In this document: piece by piece, positions 36,114 through 46,982 of the stretch
Numbering within the stretch: position 1 is the first letter of the stretch
Layout: every line of letters begins with the position of its first letter
From: Taxillus chinensis
Taxonomy: Eukaryota > Streptophyta > Magnoliopsida > Santalales > Loranthaceae
Reading direction: 5' to 3'
Length of the DNA stretch: 64,000 nt
NCBI GenBank assembly: GCA_023512835.1
Contig: CM042084.1
Location: 53,919,031 to 53,983,030 of the forward strand
The notes under the pieces: generated by a model
The model's database searches: none
What the model was told of the DNA's origin: nothing
What the model saw: only the letters and a program-made list of their open reading frames with translations
Translations under genes and position numbers: made by a program

Positions 36114-37736
36114 TTAGGAATTCAAGTGCTTCAAGGCTTCATGGTCTGAATGTAATATGAACTCCTTAGAGAGAAGATAGTGGCTCCAATGCTCCAAGGC
36201 TCGGATGATGGCATAGAATTCTTTGTCATAGGTGGAATATCGAAACCTCGTGTCATTCAATTTTTCACTAAAGAAGGCAATAGGCTGACCTTCTTGACTC
36301 AAAACTAATCCAATTCCAATGTTGGAGGCATCACAGTCCACCTCGAACATTATATCAAAGTTGGGTAAGGCGAGCGCTGTTGTCTCCGTGAGCCTCTTCT
36401 TTAATGCTTCAAAGCTCTGTTGAGCTTTATCAGTCCAAGTGAACTTCTCTCTCTTAAGAAGATTCGTGATTGGTGCTACAATAGAACTGAAGTTCTTAAT
36501 GAATCTTCGAAAGAATGATGCCAACCCATGAAAGCTTCAGATATCATGGATAGACTTTGGTGTGGGCTAGTTGACGATTGCTTTAATTTTATTGGGATCC
36601 ACCTTGATACCTTGAGTGGTAATAAAAATTTGTTGGAGATGGCCTAGGTGCTCTGATTGATCCGTTCTGTAAATCAAAATGTCGTTAAAGTACATAACAA
36701 TAAATTTTCCGATGAAGGGTTTGAATATCTTATTCGTGAGGCGCATGAAGGTGCTAGGAGCATTTGATAATCCAAATGGCATTACCGTCCATTCGTACAA
36801 GCCATCTCGAGTTTTAAAGGCAGTTTTCCATTCATCACAAGGACGCATTCGGATCTAATAATATCCGTTCCTCAAATCAATTTTTGAGAAAATGGTGGCT
36901 CCTTGTAGCTGATCTAGCATATCTTCCAATCGTGGGATGGGGAAATGGTACTTGATGGTAATCCTATTGACTGCTAGTTGTCTACACACATCCTCCAAGT
37001 TCCTTCTTTTTTGGACTAGTAGCAGGTACCGCACATGGGCTTACCCTTTCTCGGACTAGTCCCTTGTCGAGCAACTCGTTGACTTGTCATTGAAGCTCTT
37101 TGTACTCCTTGGGGTTCATCCGATAAGCTGGCTTGTTGGGGATGACAAATCCTGGGATGAGATCGATTGCATGATGGATGTCTCTCATTGGGGGTAATCC
37201 AGGAGAAATCTCATCCAGCACAACATCGGAAAAAGCTTCAAGGAGAGTTTGAATATCCTTTGGATAAGGGGAGGTGGTCTCATCCACCTCGATTAATAGC
37301 AGAAGGCATGTTATTCCCGATTCTGCATACATCTTTTGGAATATCAAATGAGTGATTAGATTTGTTCTGCCCCCTTCTTGTTAGATGATTCCTCAGGTTT
37401 CGTAGGGGTGAGCTTGACCTTCACACCATCCTTCATGAAGGCATATGTATTAGCATAACCATCATGGATAGCTTTCCGGTCAAATTGCCACGATCGACTG
37501 AGTAATAAATAGCAAGTATCTATGGGTATAACATCGCACCACACTTCATCTTGGTACCTGTTGCCAATAGAGAAGTATACCAGACATTGATTAGTTACTT
37601 TTACCTCATTTCCCTTGCACAACCATTGTAATTTGTAAGGGTGGGGATGCTCTTTGACTGGCAATCCAAGTTTCTCCACCATGTAGTTGGACACCACATT
37701 CTCACAGCTTCCTCCATCAAGGAGGATGTTACACAC
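36114..37736 (-). pseudogene. pol: G1 protease, reverse transcriptase and RNase H
   Basis: Aspartic protease-like segment CNILLDGGSCENVVSNYMVE (37356-37736). Reverse transcriptase follows: a linker ending FVIPNKPAYRMNPKEYKELQ (37087-37347), then [15 protein letters not shown] and [11 protein letters not shown] (36567-36848). The active site is FND where the family has FDD, so a catalytic Asp is replaced by Asn. RNase H (36114-36524) reads FEVDCDASNIGIGLVLSQEG and ends HSDHEALKHL. Frame changes and stops separate the domains. Confidence 0.85.
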
Positions 37737-37901
37737 CTTTTCGTGAGAGGTACAACGGGTGTGGAAGATGTTATGTCGAAGTTAATCTTCATCCTAGGAT
37801 ATGTTTGCATGAAGACTACGGCGTATGATCAATGACTTACCATAACCAGCATGGGTGAGTTTTTCCTCGAGCTGGGATGATTCAGTGTTGTCGTTTTGTT
37901 T

Positions 37902-38878
37902 CTACTCAGCTTCATCTTCTGAGATTTCATGGGGTTTTCCTTCAATAATGGTGATGATCCGTCTGTTGGGAAATTCGGAAGTGATGTGTCCAAATCCGTG
38001 ACACTTGAAGCATTTACACGAATTAGATGGATGGCCCGAGCTAGCTTCTTTCTTAACCTCGGCAGGACCCTTAGCCACGGGTTTTGGGGTTTGAGACTCT
38101 CGATTGGTCTTGAAGTCCCACAACTTAGACACACCAGGAGTAATCCTTTTAGGAAGTTGTTTCTCCACCCTTAGCGAGTCGGGTGACGTCATCCAATGTC
38201 TAATATTGTTGAAGTTGGACAACTTTGGATATCTCATAATCTAGTCCTCCGAGATAACGGGCGATGGTTTGCTCGTCTCTCTCCCGAATGTCGCATTTCA
38301 TCATTAATTTCTCAAACTCCATGGTGTATTCTTCTTGTTGAAAATTGTTGCCGCAGGTTATGCAATTTGATATAATTATCATGGTAGTACCTGTCAAGTA
38401 AAAATTTACGGGTTAGTTCCTAGCACATCTTCTCCCAAGTTTTGACTTTGGCACGACCTTCTCTTTCACGTCGTCGCTTAAGATTCTCCCACTAAATAAA
38501 GGCGTGCTTTGTTAATTTTAGGGCGACGAGCTTCACACGCTTGTCATCGGGAATGTCCTTGAGTTCGAATACATGCTCCACCATGTGCAACCAGTTGATA
38601 AAATCATCAGGTTGAAGACGTCCTTCAAAGTTTGGGATATCAACCTTAATGCCAAAATCAGAAGATCTTGGGGCAACATTGTCCCGAGGCCGTGGGTGAC
38701 GACGAATGCGTTCGAGCGATGAAGAGCTTTCATTGCCCCTCAGGTGATGAAAGGGATTTTCTCCTTCAGTATCTTCACCTGAGTCGTGTGGATCACCATG
38801 CGGGGGAGGAACTTGAGAACCCTCAAATATTTCGAGGCGTTCTTGAAGTATTTGAATTTGTTGACGCATTTCTTCCAT
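37902..38878 (-). pseudogene. gag: G1 gag
   Basis: Likely ATG at 38878 (MEEMRQQIQILQERLEIFEG). Followed by IKVDIPNFEGRLQPDDFINW and VKLVALKLTKHA, typical gypsy capsid wording, then a stop at 38492-38494. A later frame (37902-38237) has a zinc knuckle CFKCHGFGHITSEF, in which the last Cys is Phe. Confidence 0.82.
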
Positions 38879-38984
38879 ATGGATGTCACGAACGTCTTGT
38901 TGGCACGGGGGATTTTGTCTTCTTGGAGGCTTTTTTTGAAAGGAAGGTACAAATGTAATTTGGTTGGTATGGCTAGAATCTTTC

Positions 38985-38997
38985 GGCTTTGATATCA
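38985..38997 (-). other. G1 primer binding site (mutated)
   Basis: Element-sense TGATATCAAAGCC, two bases inside the 5' LTR. Differs from the tRNA-Met-type TGGTATCAGAGC at two positions in the shared part. Confidence 0.65.
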
Positions 38998-38999
38998 AA

Positions 39000-39369
39000 T
39001 GGAAGGGGAATTGGTAAGGCTAAGCTTCGATTGTGGCGAGGTTGAAAACCCCACTGCGAAATTGGGAGGATTACCTAAATCACCACTTAGATGGGCAAGG
39101 TCTAAGATACAAAATAAAAGAACAATTACACAAAATTCCAACCTTTACAATCATTCAAATGTTGCTCATTCAAGTTGTGTCCCTTCCAACATAGTGGAAG
39201 CCCCATATATAGGCTCCAAAATACAAAGAGTATAAAGAACCTAGTCAAAGGAGCCTACAAATTGAATAAAATGCCATATTTAGCTTATTTTGAATTTGAA
39301 GTAAAAGCCATTAATTTAAAATGGAGGGAGGGAGCGTGGGAGGCCTACTGGCTTGGCGCCCTTGGTGCA
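39000..39369 (-). repeat. G1 5' LTR
   Basis: Copy of 34349-34717. Starts TGGAAGGGG and ends CTTGGTGCA on the plus strand, followed by TSD AATCT. Confidence 0.9.
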
Positions 39370-39374
39370 AATCT

Positions 39375-39673
39375 GCATTGAGATGCAAAGTGACCCCCCA
39401 TTTTCCACATTTAAAACATCTAAGGGACAATCCTCCTTTTCCCTTTCCTCTGGCCTGTTTTCCTGCTCCACCTTTTCTGAATTTTTTGGTGAAATAGGAT
39501 ACCACCTCATCTTCACCAGCTTCATTGTCACTGTTTTCCTGTTCTTCTGAGGATTCCACTTTATTCTTTATTTTTAATTTTTTTATAGCCTTAAAGGCAA
39601 CTTCCTTTGTTCCTTTCGATGTAGACGTGGATGTTATTGTAGATGGCTCTTCATAGGAATACACCTTCATTTC
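39375..39673 (-). pseudogene. gag: C0 gag, zinc-knuckle piece
   Basis: Piece of C0 gag between the S and G1 insertions. It reads lysine/glutamate-rich sequence, VVSYFTKKFRKGG and a zinc-knuckle start CFKCGKWG. One extra G in the G run near 39400 throws the second half of the knuckle into another frame. The piece joins 34348 on the far side of G1 at the AATCT duplication. Confidence 0.82.
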
Positions 39674-41370
39674 TGTCACGCCCTGGAATTTCCAACCCGA
39701 GGAAACCGGTACGTGACTCCCCTTTTACCCACACGGAGGGCAAAGGGGTTAGGATACAAACCAAGAATATCACATTTTAAACATCCACAACACATTCAAG
39801 ACAGTAAAATTCATAAAAGCAATCCACAATCCAAGCCAGTCTTTATTACAACAAAATCCTCTTTTCAATCCATCCCCACTAAGGTTACATCAATTCCAAT
39901 AAAAATAACATAAATGGTAGGCAAGAAAGTAAATAAGGTCTTCCACCTTGGTGTTCCCACCTAACGCCTGTAGGTTCCTGTAAAGAAAACAACATGGTAG
40001 GAGGGTGAGCAACCACAGCTCAATGAGGGATCATGTCTCCCCAACCCATCCCATGCACCTAATATCTACATGCCTTGTGTACAAGTGTTGTGTCGTGATA
40101 CAATTATTCCACCAGATGTAATTACAGGCTATAACAGCAAATACAATCATACACGGGCTGGTACATAAACACTCCCGGGCTTCCACAGCCACCGGGTTTC
40201 CAAGAACAGTCCTGGGCTTCCACAGCCACCGGGTTACAAGAACAGTCCCGGGCTTCCACAGCCACCGGGTTCCACAAAACAGTCCCGGGCTTCCATAGCC
40301 ACCGGGTTCCACAAAACAGTCCCGGGCTTCCACAGCCACCGGGTTCCACAAAACAGTCCCGGGCTTCCACAGCCACCGGGTTCCACAAAACACAGCACAC
40401 ATATCCACACTTAGTCACACAGACATAACATCAAACACTTAGCATGCAAAGCCTCACAGGTATAAAACCAAACAGTTGGTGTACATAAATTTACAGGCTC
40501 ATAAACCCAGCCGCACAGGCATTTTCCCAAACATGTAGCAGGCATGTCACACAGGCATTTTATCGAGCACTTTTCATGCATCACACGAACACCACAACAC
40601 ACCAAAATCGCCATTGAAGGCCAACATCCATATAGGAGATCACACCTATATGGATTACATATTTATATATAACAGATATAACCAGAAATCTGCCCTGGAA
40701 CCCTAGGACAGAGAAGGACTTAGGAAGAACAGAACCCCTACCTCAAGTAAGATGCAACAACCCAGCAATAATCTGATCCCACGCTGAACGCCGTCCACCC
40801 ACGAGACTCTGACCACCCACGCAAGACGCCCAGCCCAGGAGGCTCTCCTTCCTTCTCTCTCTCTCTCTGCGACGGTGTGGAGCAACAAACCCTAAACCTA
40901 AAACAAGAGGGGCTTCCCCTCCTTATATGACAACACAACATCAAAACGACGTAGTTTTGATTAAGTGAATCCCATGATCAAAACGACGTAGTTTTGATCA
41001 CACAAGTTAGCACCTTTCCGCACTCATATAGGCCAAAATACTCGAGAATTTCAACATGGTCCTTTGGAGAAAGATCATTAGAATGTCAAAACCAAGGGAA
41101 CCATGCAAAAATATGCCTGCACGCCAATTTGAATGTGAATTCCCCAATTCACGTGCAACTCCAAATGCACTCCAAATGCTCTCAAACTTCACTCCTAGCC
41201 TCCTTGCAACATTTAGAAGACAACCACACTTGCACGTGAAATGGACCCAATTCACGTGCACCTCACATACACGTCCGTTTGGCCTGAAACTTCTGTGGTA
41301 GATAGAGGACATCATTCTAAGAATCTTTCCTTTTGCACGTGAATTCATTTGAGTCCATTCACTAGGTCAA
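39674..41370 (-). mobile_element. S: solo LTR (Tekay-like family), main part; remainder at 50679-50738
   Basis: Minus-strand LTR from TGTCACGCCC (39674) to ...TTCTTACA (50738), split by G2. Total length 1757 bp. Host TSD is ATTTC at 39669-39673 and 50739-50743, perfect. Homologous to the G2 LTRs in the promoter region (paired ATCAAAAC palindromes at 40940-40961 and 40976-40999, TATA region near 40921, AG/CT microsatellite near 40853), in the hairpin (40626-40655) and at both ends. Its middle differs and carries a 37-bp tandem repeat instead. No internal element sequence is attached, so it is a solo LTR. Confidence 0.9.
40174..40392. repeat. 37-bp tandem repeat, about six copies, in solo LTR S
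   Basis: Unit begins CCCGGGCTTCCACAGCCACC and continues GGGTTCCACAAAACAGT. Six units, the first two slightly diverged. Absent from the G2 LTRs. The unit carries CCCGG and CCGGG, so neighbouring copies can pair. Confidence 0.92.
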
Positions 41371-41807
41371 TGTAAGGACCCGTACCTTGAGTTAGTCAAA
41401 GTTAGTCACGCTTTGCCTTGGGGTAGAGTTTTTCTAGATTTTGACCTAGTGAATGGGCTCAAATGAATTCACGTGCAAAAGGAAAGATGCTTAGAATGAT
41501 GTCCTCTATCTACCACAGAAGTTTCAGGCCAAACGGACGTGTATGTGAGGTGCACGTGATATGGGTCCAATTCACGTGCAAGTGTGATTGTCTTCCAAAT
41601 GATGCAAGGAGGCTAGGGGTGAAGTTTCGAGAGCATTTGGAGTCCATTTGGAGTTGCACGTGAATTGGGAATTCACGTGCAAATTGGCGTGCAGCCATAT
41701 TTTTGCATGGTTCCCTTGGTTTTGACATTCTAATGATCTTTCTCCAAAGGACCATGTTGAAATTCATATTTTGGCCTATATGGGTGCGGAAAGGTGCTAA
41801 CTTGTGT

Positions 41808-41887
41808 GATCAAAACTACGTCGTTTTGATCCTGGGTTTACTTAATCAAAACTACGTCGTTTTGATGTGGGTAGTGTCTATATAAGG
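41808..41887 (+). promoter_or_regulatory. G2 LTR core promoter: two near-palindromes and TATA box
   Basis: Two copies of a near-palindrome with arms ATCAAAAC / GTTTTGAT and centre TACGTC lie at 41808-41831 and 41845-41866. TCTATATAAGG follows at 41877-41887, ten bases downstream. The same arrangement is at 49150-49231 in the 3' LTR and, inverted, at about 40921-40999 in solo LTR S. Position just upstream of a good plant TATA box suggests activator binding sites; the ACGT core is compatible with bZIP factors. That role is inferred. Confidence 0.7.
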
Positions 41888-41931
41888 AGGGCTTGAGTTT
41901 GAGTTTAGGGTTCTTGTGTTCTTCCTTGCTG

Positions 41932-41967
<36 letters not shown>

Positions 41968-42106
41968 CTCCGGGCTTTTGCCGTGGTGGTTCGCGTCGTG
42001 GGGAGTTTGTCTAGCGTGGAGGTTAGGACAAAAGCTTGAGGTAGGGATTCATGTCCTTCCAAACTCTCCTCTGTTTTAGGATATTCACCTATATATATAT
42101 ATGTAA

Positions 42107-42136
42107 ATCCATATAGGTGTGATCTCCTATATGGAT
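42107..42136 (+). other. Conserved LTR hairpin
   Basis: Perfect 11-bp stem ATCCATATAGG / CCTATATGGAT with loop TGTGATCT, about 220 bp downstream of the TATA box and so inside the predicted transcript. Identical at 49448-49477 and, inverted, at 40626-40655. Confidence 0.75.
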
Positions 42137-43321
42137 GTTGGCCTTCATGGCATGTTGTTGATTTGATGTTGAATTTGGCCTGAGGATTTTCCGGGTTTGT
42201 TTATGCACACTATGTGTTTGATGAAATGTCTAAGAGGTCTGCACACTATGTGTTTGATAAAATGTCTGTGAGGCCTGCATGCCATGTATTCAATATAATG
42301 CTGTGAGACCTTGTATATGAGTGCTTGATGATATACCTGTGTGACTGGTGTGTACCGTGTTTGATTTGTATTTGATTTTTAGCCTATGAGGCTGATGTGT
42401 GTGATCGGTATCTGACCATGTTGGTCCTTCGAGATAAAGTGTAAATCTTTGTCTTGAGTTTACATGTTGAGATGTAATGCTATCTTCGTTCGTTGATCTG
42501 TTTGAGGCCGAGCCGAGATATGGGCCAGGCACAATAGTTTGGACCCCTTTGAGATTTGGCCGGGACGTGGTCCCGAGTCTCGGTGTAGCACTCACGACGG
42601 TGGGCTAAGTCTACACCCATTCTTGAGGGTAGATATGGCGCCCGAGGAGGTGGTTGACCATATCGACTCGGGTGGAAAATGTTGCATTGGTGTCCATGCA
42701 ACATTCGCCTGAATGTGGTATGTCATGTCGCCGTGGTGGCGGGGTGTCCTCTCCCTTCGGTCCGGGTTCAAAGAGAGTGTTTACCTGGGTGATGTTTGCT
42801 GCGTTAGCCTTAGGCACAACACGAGCACAAGCATACACATATCATGCATGTTGTACACGGACGGGTCCGGGGGAGACGGGATCCCTACCGAGCCGTGGTT
42901 TGCTCACCCCTCCTATAAACCGTTCTTTGCGGGGTTTAGCGGGGGTAGGTGAAGGTGAGGAGCTAGGCCCCGAGGTCGAAAGCTTTATATTATTTCCTTT
43001 GTTGTACTCTGGTTTTATGTGTTTGGATTTTGGTTTGGTTTTATTGATGGCTTCATAGGGGTTTTTCCCCGACTGGGTTGTAATGAACATTTAGTCTTTG
43101 AAATGAAATAAAATGAGATGTTGTTATTCAATTTGTGTTTGTGTGCATGGTTTGGGAACAGGAGCATGCCCCTTGGCATGTTAGCCTGATTGTGCGAGTT
43201 TGGGACAGCACCGTGCTAGAAGTCCTTTTAAGGTGCTTGCACCAACCCCTTGTCCCTTCGGGTGCGGGCATGGGTAGTCACTACTCATTTCCAAGTGGAA
43301 GGAAATTGGGGCGTGACAATA

Positions 43322-43333
43322 TGGTATCGGAGC
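43322..43333 (+). other. G2 primer binding site
   Basis: TGGTATCGGAGC three bases after the 5' LTR; one change from the tRNA-Met-type TGGTATCAGAGC. Confidence 0.88.
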
Positions 43334-43768
43334 GATAGTTCATGGTCTAGTGGACCTAGGATAAGTGGGGAGGCCTGGCCGCTTCGAGACTCTTGGGAGG
43401 CGATAGGACACGCCCGATCAACGTGGTCCTATCTGGTTTTCCTGGGGTGTACTCAGGGGTAGTTAGACCAAGGAGTAGGGCACTTGCATTTGGGTTGAGG
43501 GTGCATACATGCATTGGCATTAGAGCACTAGTTTAATTTCGGATGAGCATTGTGATTGGACATGCTATGTTGTTTGAAACTTGTTCTTCGTGAAATTCGG
43601 TGATTTTCTCGTGAGACTTGTTGCTATGAATTGCTTCTTTGTGTACTTCGTGATTTTCCTGTGTGTTTAAATGTAAAATGTTGCTTGAGTACCTCATGGC
43701 CCATGGGGATGAGGGTGTGTAGAGCTTGAGAGAAGCCGATCCTAGTTTGGTTTAAATTATGTAGACGA

Positions 43769-45155
43769 TGCCTCCTAGGAAAGTAACCCGAGCTACTCCG
43801 GTGTAGAAGATGAATCTTACGCCCTGCGGCTGGAGGGGAAGAGGACGGCGTGTGAGGGCGATGATCCCCTTGGAGCGGATCATGGCCCAAGTCCGGGCCC
43901 TAAGTGAGAACGTGCAAGGCATGCGTGAGGACCTCGGGGAGAGATCCTAAACGAGGTGCGTCAGGAGATGATGGCACGACAGGCGGTGCCACCCCCTCCA
44001 CCCCGTGAGGCGGAACCTCCGTGTGGCGGGGAAGTGCCGGTGAGGCGGGAAGAGGGAGACGTGTTGACGGAGCTCCGAAAGGAACATCCACCAAGGTTCA
44101 AGGGAGGAGCCGAACCTCTAGGAGCGAGCACCGGCTGCGGCGGATCGAGCATGTGTTCTCCTTTCTTCGACCCGGGAGGAAGACAAAGTGAGACTAGCGA
44201 TCCGGCGAGTTGGAGGAGGAAGCCTTGGAATGGTGGCTTAGCACCTCGGGAAGCCGGGATATGGAGACCATGGCCTGGAATGAGTTCCTCCAGCTGTTCC
44301 ATGAGGAGTTCTTTCCAGAGTCATTGCGGTGGCGAAGCGGGAGGAGTTCAGCGGCTGGAGATCGCGCTCGATGCGAGTATGAGCGAGATTTTCGGGGCTG
44401 AGTCGGTTTGCTCCGAAAGCAATATCAAGGGAGGACCTGAAGGCCCATAAGTTTACCATGGGTCTCAAACCTGCCCGAAGCAAAGGGTGGAGATGCTGCG
44501 ATCGAAGACCTATCTGAAGTCGTGGACACCGCCAAGATTGTTGAGAGAGGATTAGAGGAGGGAAGACAGGCTCACCAGGAGCGGATGGGCAGAGCGCGCG
44601 CGACAAGCACGGTGATACCAAGAGGCGAAAGGTTGAGCTCGGGAGTGGGACTTTTCCCAAGGATGGGGGCCAAGCTTCAATGGCTCCGCCGGATCCCGTT
44701 ACTTTGGAGGACAGGGAGTCTCTGGGAACTTCCCAAGCGGGTGTACTGTTGTGGCCTGTCGGGGCACGTCAAACGTGGAGTGCCCCAACAAAGACTTGAC
44801 GTGTCATAGCGTGGGAAGGTGGGACACATCGGCAAGGTGTGTTTCGAAGAAGGGGAGCGGCAGGGGAGCTGGAAGCTTAGCACAAGGGAGTAGGGGTGGG
44901 ACCCAATTTCGGGCCCCGACCCCCAAGCGACACATTCGTGGCCGGCCCGGTCAGTGGTTCCGATCACACTAGGCCACAGGGGAGAGGCAACCACAAGGAG
45001 GATCGGAGGGCGTCCCGGACCGGCAGCGAGAGCAAAAGGGAAGGCAAGTGAGGCTAGTGGTGGGGCAGGCCAAGGCAGGGTGTTCGCGCTTACCTCGGCA
45101 CCAGTGAAATGGAGGAATTACCATCACCCTCCGAGAAGGTGGAGCCGGACCTTCG
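43769..45155 (+). pseudogene. gag: G2 gag
   Basis: ATG 43769 gives MPPRKVTRATPV and then a stop. The gag coding trace continues in shifting frames: REEGDVLTELRKEHPPRFKG (about 44050-44100), an arginine-rich capsid region, and a damaged double zinc-knuckle region (YCCGLSGHVKR at about 44747, then a second knuckle split by a frameshift at about 44800-44850). The frame is lost many times by 1-2-base indels. Confidence 0.78.
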
Positions 45156-45359
45156 GTGGTTCGAGGTACTATTTTAATATCCCGCACCGTTGTTGCCGCA
45201 TTGTTTGATACCGGAGCTTCGTGCTCCCCGATTGCTAAGTCCTTGGTGGAGAGCCTTGGACTTGATTGTGTGGAGGCTGATAGACCTGCGAGGGTCGAGT
45301 CCCCAATGGGAGGAGTGGAGTTGATCCACCAAATGTGTCGAGAGTGTGCGCTACGATAG
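45156..45359 (+). pseudogene. pol: G2 aspartic protease
   Basis: Segment with the retroviral-type active site ALFDTGASCSPIAKSLVES; DTGA begins at base 45207 (residue 18 of the open piece). The frame ends at 45359 and is followed by further frameshifted protease/linker sequence. Confidence 0.85.
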
Positions 45360-45511
45360 GAGAGGTTGACCTCTCATTTGATTTGTACGTAATGCCCATG
45401 AGGACCTTTAGTTTGATTCCGGGGATGGATGGTTGATGGCCTTTCAGCTAAGATTGATCGCTATAGGCGACGAGTATCGTTTACTACACCCACAGGGTCT
45501 TCCGTATCCTA

Positions 45512-46400
45512 GTGGGTGAATGGGATAGGGATCTTGGGAGAGGTGGACCGACGAGGGAGCTATGGGGCAATATTACCCATAAGCTTGCCACCCTAACCTT
45601 TGAGGAGGAAGGTAACTTGGAGAAAAGGGTGTGGCCAGATGTAGTCGAGAATTTCCAGGATGTCTTTCTGGGGAGTTGTTGGAGTTGCCTCCACACGAGT
45701 GTCGAGTTCACGATTGAACTGTTGCCAGGGGTGGGACCCATCTCACTAGTAGCATACCGGATGGGACCTTGAGAGTCGCGAGGGCTTCGAAACGGATAAA
45801 GGAACCGGGAGATAAAGGTTTTATCCGTCCTAGTACCTCACCATGGGGTGCACCGGTCTTGTTTGCTAAGAAGGCTGATGGTTCGTTGCGACTTTGCATT
45901 GATTATCGGAAGTTGAATCAAGTAACGGTAAAGAACAAGTACCCTTTGCCGCGGATTGATGACTTATTCGACCAGTGAGTGGAGCACGGTGGTTCTCAAA
46001 AATCGATCTGCGTTCGGGATATCACCAATTGAGGGTCGGAGCGAGGACATCCCCGAGACGGCGTTCAGGTGCGGTACGGACACTATGAGTGGTTGGTGAT
46101 GCCTTTTGGGCTCACGAACGCACCTCTTGTGTTCATGCATCTAATGAATCAGGTATTTGCCCCATACCTGGATTCCTTCGTGGTGGTATTCATTGACGAC
46201 ATCCTTGTGTACTCCAAAACCCAAGCCGAGCATGAGGAGCACTTGGCCGTGGTGCTACGGCACTACGAGATCATCACTTGTATGTTAAATTTAGCAAGTG
46301 TGACTTCCGGATGCGAGAGGTGCATTTTCTTGGGCATGTAGTATCCGCCGAAGGAGTTAGAGTGGACCCAACCAAGATTGAGTCCGTAGCATCTTGGAAG
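45512..46400 (+). pseudogene. pol: G2 reverse transcriptase
   Basis: Gypsy reverse transcriptase in at least three frames: [20 protein letters not shown] and [20 protein letters not shown] (45769-45978), then [20 protein letters not shown] and the active site [10 protein letters not shown] (FIDD at 46189-46200). All catalytic Asp residues seen are intact; the gene is disabled by stop 45976-45978 and indels. The upstream part (45512-45768) is the protease-RT linker. Confidence 0.87.
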
Positions 46401-46982
46401 AGGCCCACAAATGTTTTTGAGATCCGGAGTTTCTTGGGTCCGCAGGTATTACCGGCGTTTTGTGGAAGGATTTTCTCGGTTGGCGGCGCCCATGACAGCT
46501 CTTACACGGAAGGGAGCCAAATTCGAGTGGACGGACAAGTGCCGGCGAGCATTCGAGGAGTTAAGACTCGCCACTACTGCACCCGTGTTGAGCCTACCGC
46601 AGGAGGGAGTGCCATTCGAGGTGTATTGTGATGCGTCTCGCGTTGGATCAGGGTGTGTTACGATGCAAGAACGCCAAGTCATAGCATATGGCTCGCGACA
46701 TTTTAAGTCCCATGAGCAAAACTACCCAACACACGACCTGGAGTTAGCAGCGATTATTTTTGCCCCGAAGTCTTGGCGACATTACCTGTTGGGAGAGAAA
46801 TTTGTGGTATATCCGACCACAAAAGCCTACGATACATCTTCACCCAGAGAGACCTAAATTTGCGACAACGGAGGTGGGTCGAGTACCTGCAAATGTTTGA
46901 CTTCACGCTCTCCTACACGCCCGGAAAGGGAAATTTAGTAGCCGACGCGCTAAGTAGAAAGGAAAAGCCGAGGTTTCCATGA
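46401..46982 (+). pseudogene. pol: G2 RNase H
   Basis: Open piece 46411-46857 with [34 protein letters not shown] and NYPTHDLELAAIIFA. The end of the domain continues in another frame (46773-46982) with LRYIFTQRDLNLRQRRWVEY and VADALSRKE, the standard boundary before integrase. Confidence 0.87.

Larger units (their letters stand above)
34349..39369 (-). mobile_element. G1: 5.0-kb Ty3/gypsy element in C0 gag
   Basis: LTRs 34349-34717 (369 bp) and 39000-39369 (370 bp); perfect TSD AATCT at 34344-34348 and 39370-39374. It carries gag, protease, reverse transcriptase, RNase H and integrase in the gypsy order. Short LTRs, about 5 kb in total, and the integrase end reading NAYKVKLPGHYGVSA suggest a chromovirus-type lineage (Reina, CRM or Galadriel not resolved). 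The coding region is broken and the reverse transcriptase active site is mutated. Its polarity is the same as C0. Confidence 0.9.
41371..43318 (+). repeat. G2 5' LTR (1948 bp)
   Basis: Begins TGTAAGGACCCGTACC, ends GGGGCGTGACA. Contains the paired palindromes and TATA box (41808-41887), an (AG)n tract (about 41934-41964) and an 11-bp hairpin (42107-42136). Confidence 0.93.

Noticed and set aside
40174..40392. CRISPR-like array of 37-bp repeats
   Set aside because: Units are directly adjacent without spacers, lie inside a plant LTR and have no cas genes nearby. This is an ordinary tandem repeat.
40031..40418. Open frames encoding repeated GTRWLWKPGTVL-type peptide
   Set aside because: Direct translation of the 37-bp tandem repeat; no start context or homology.
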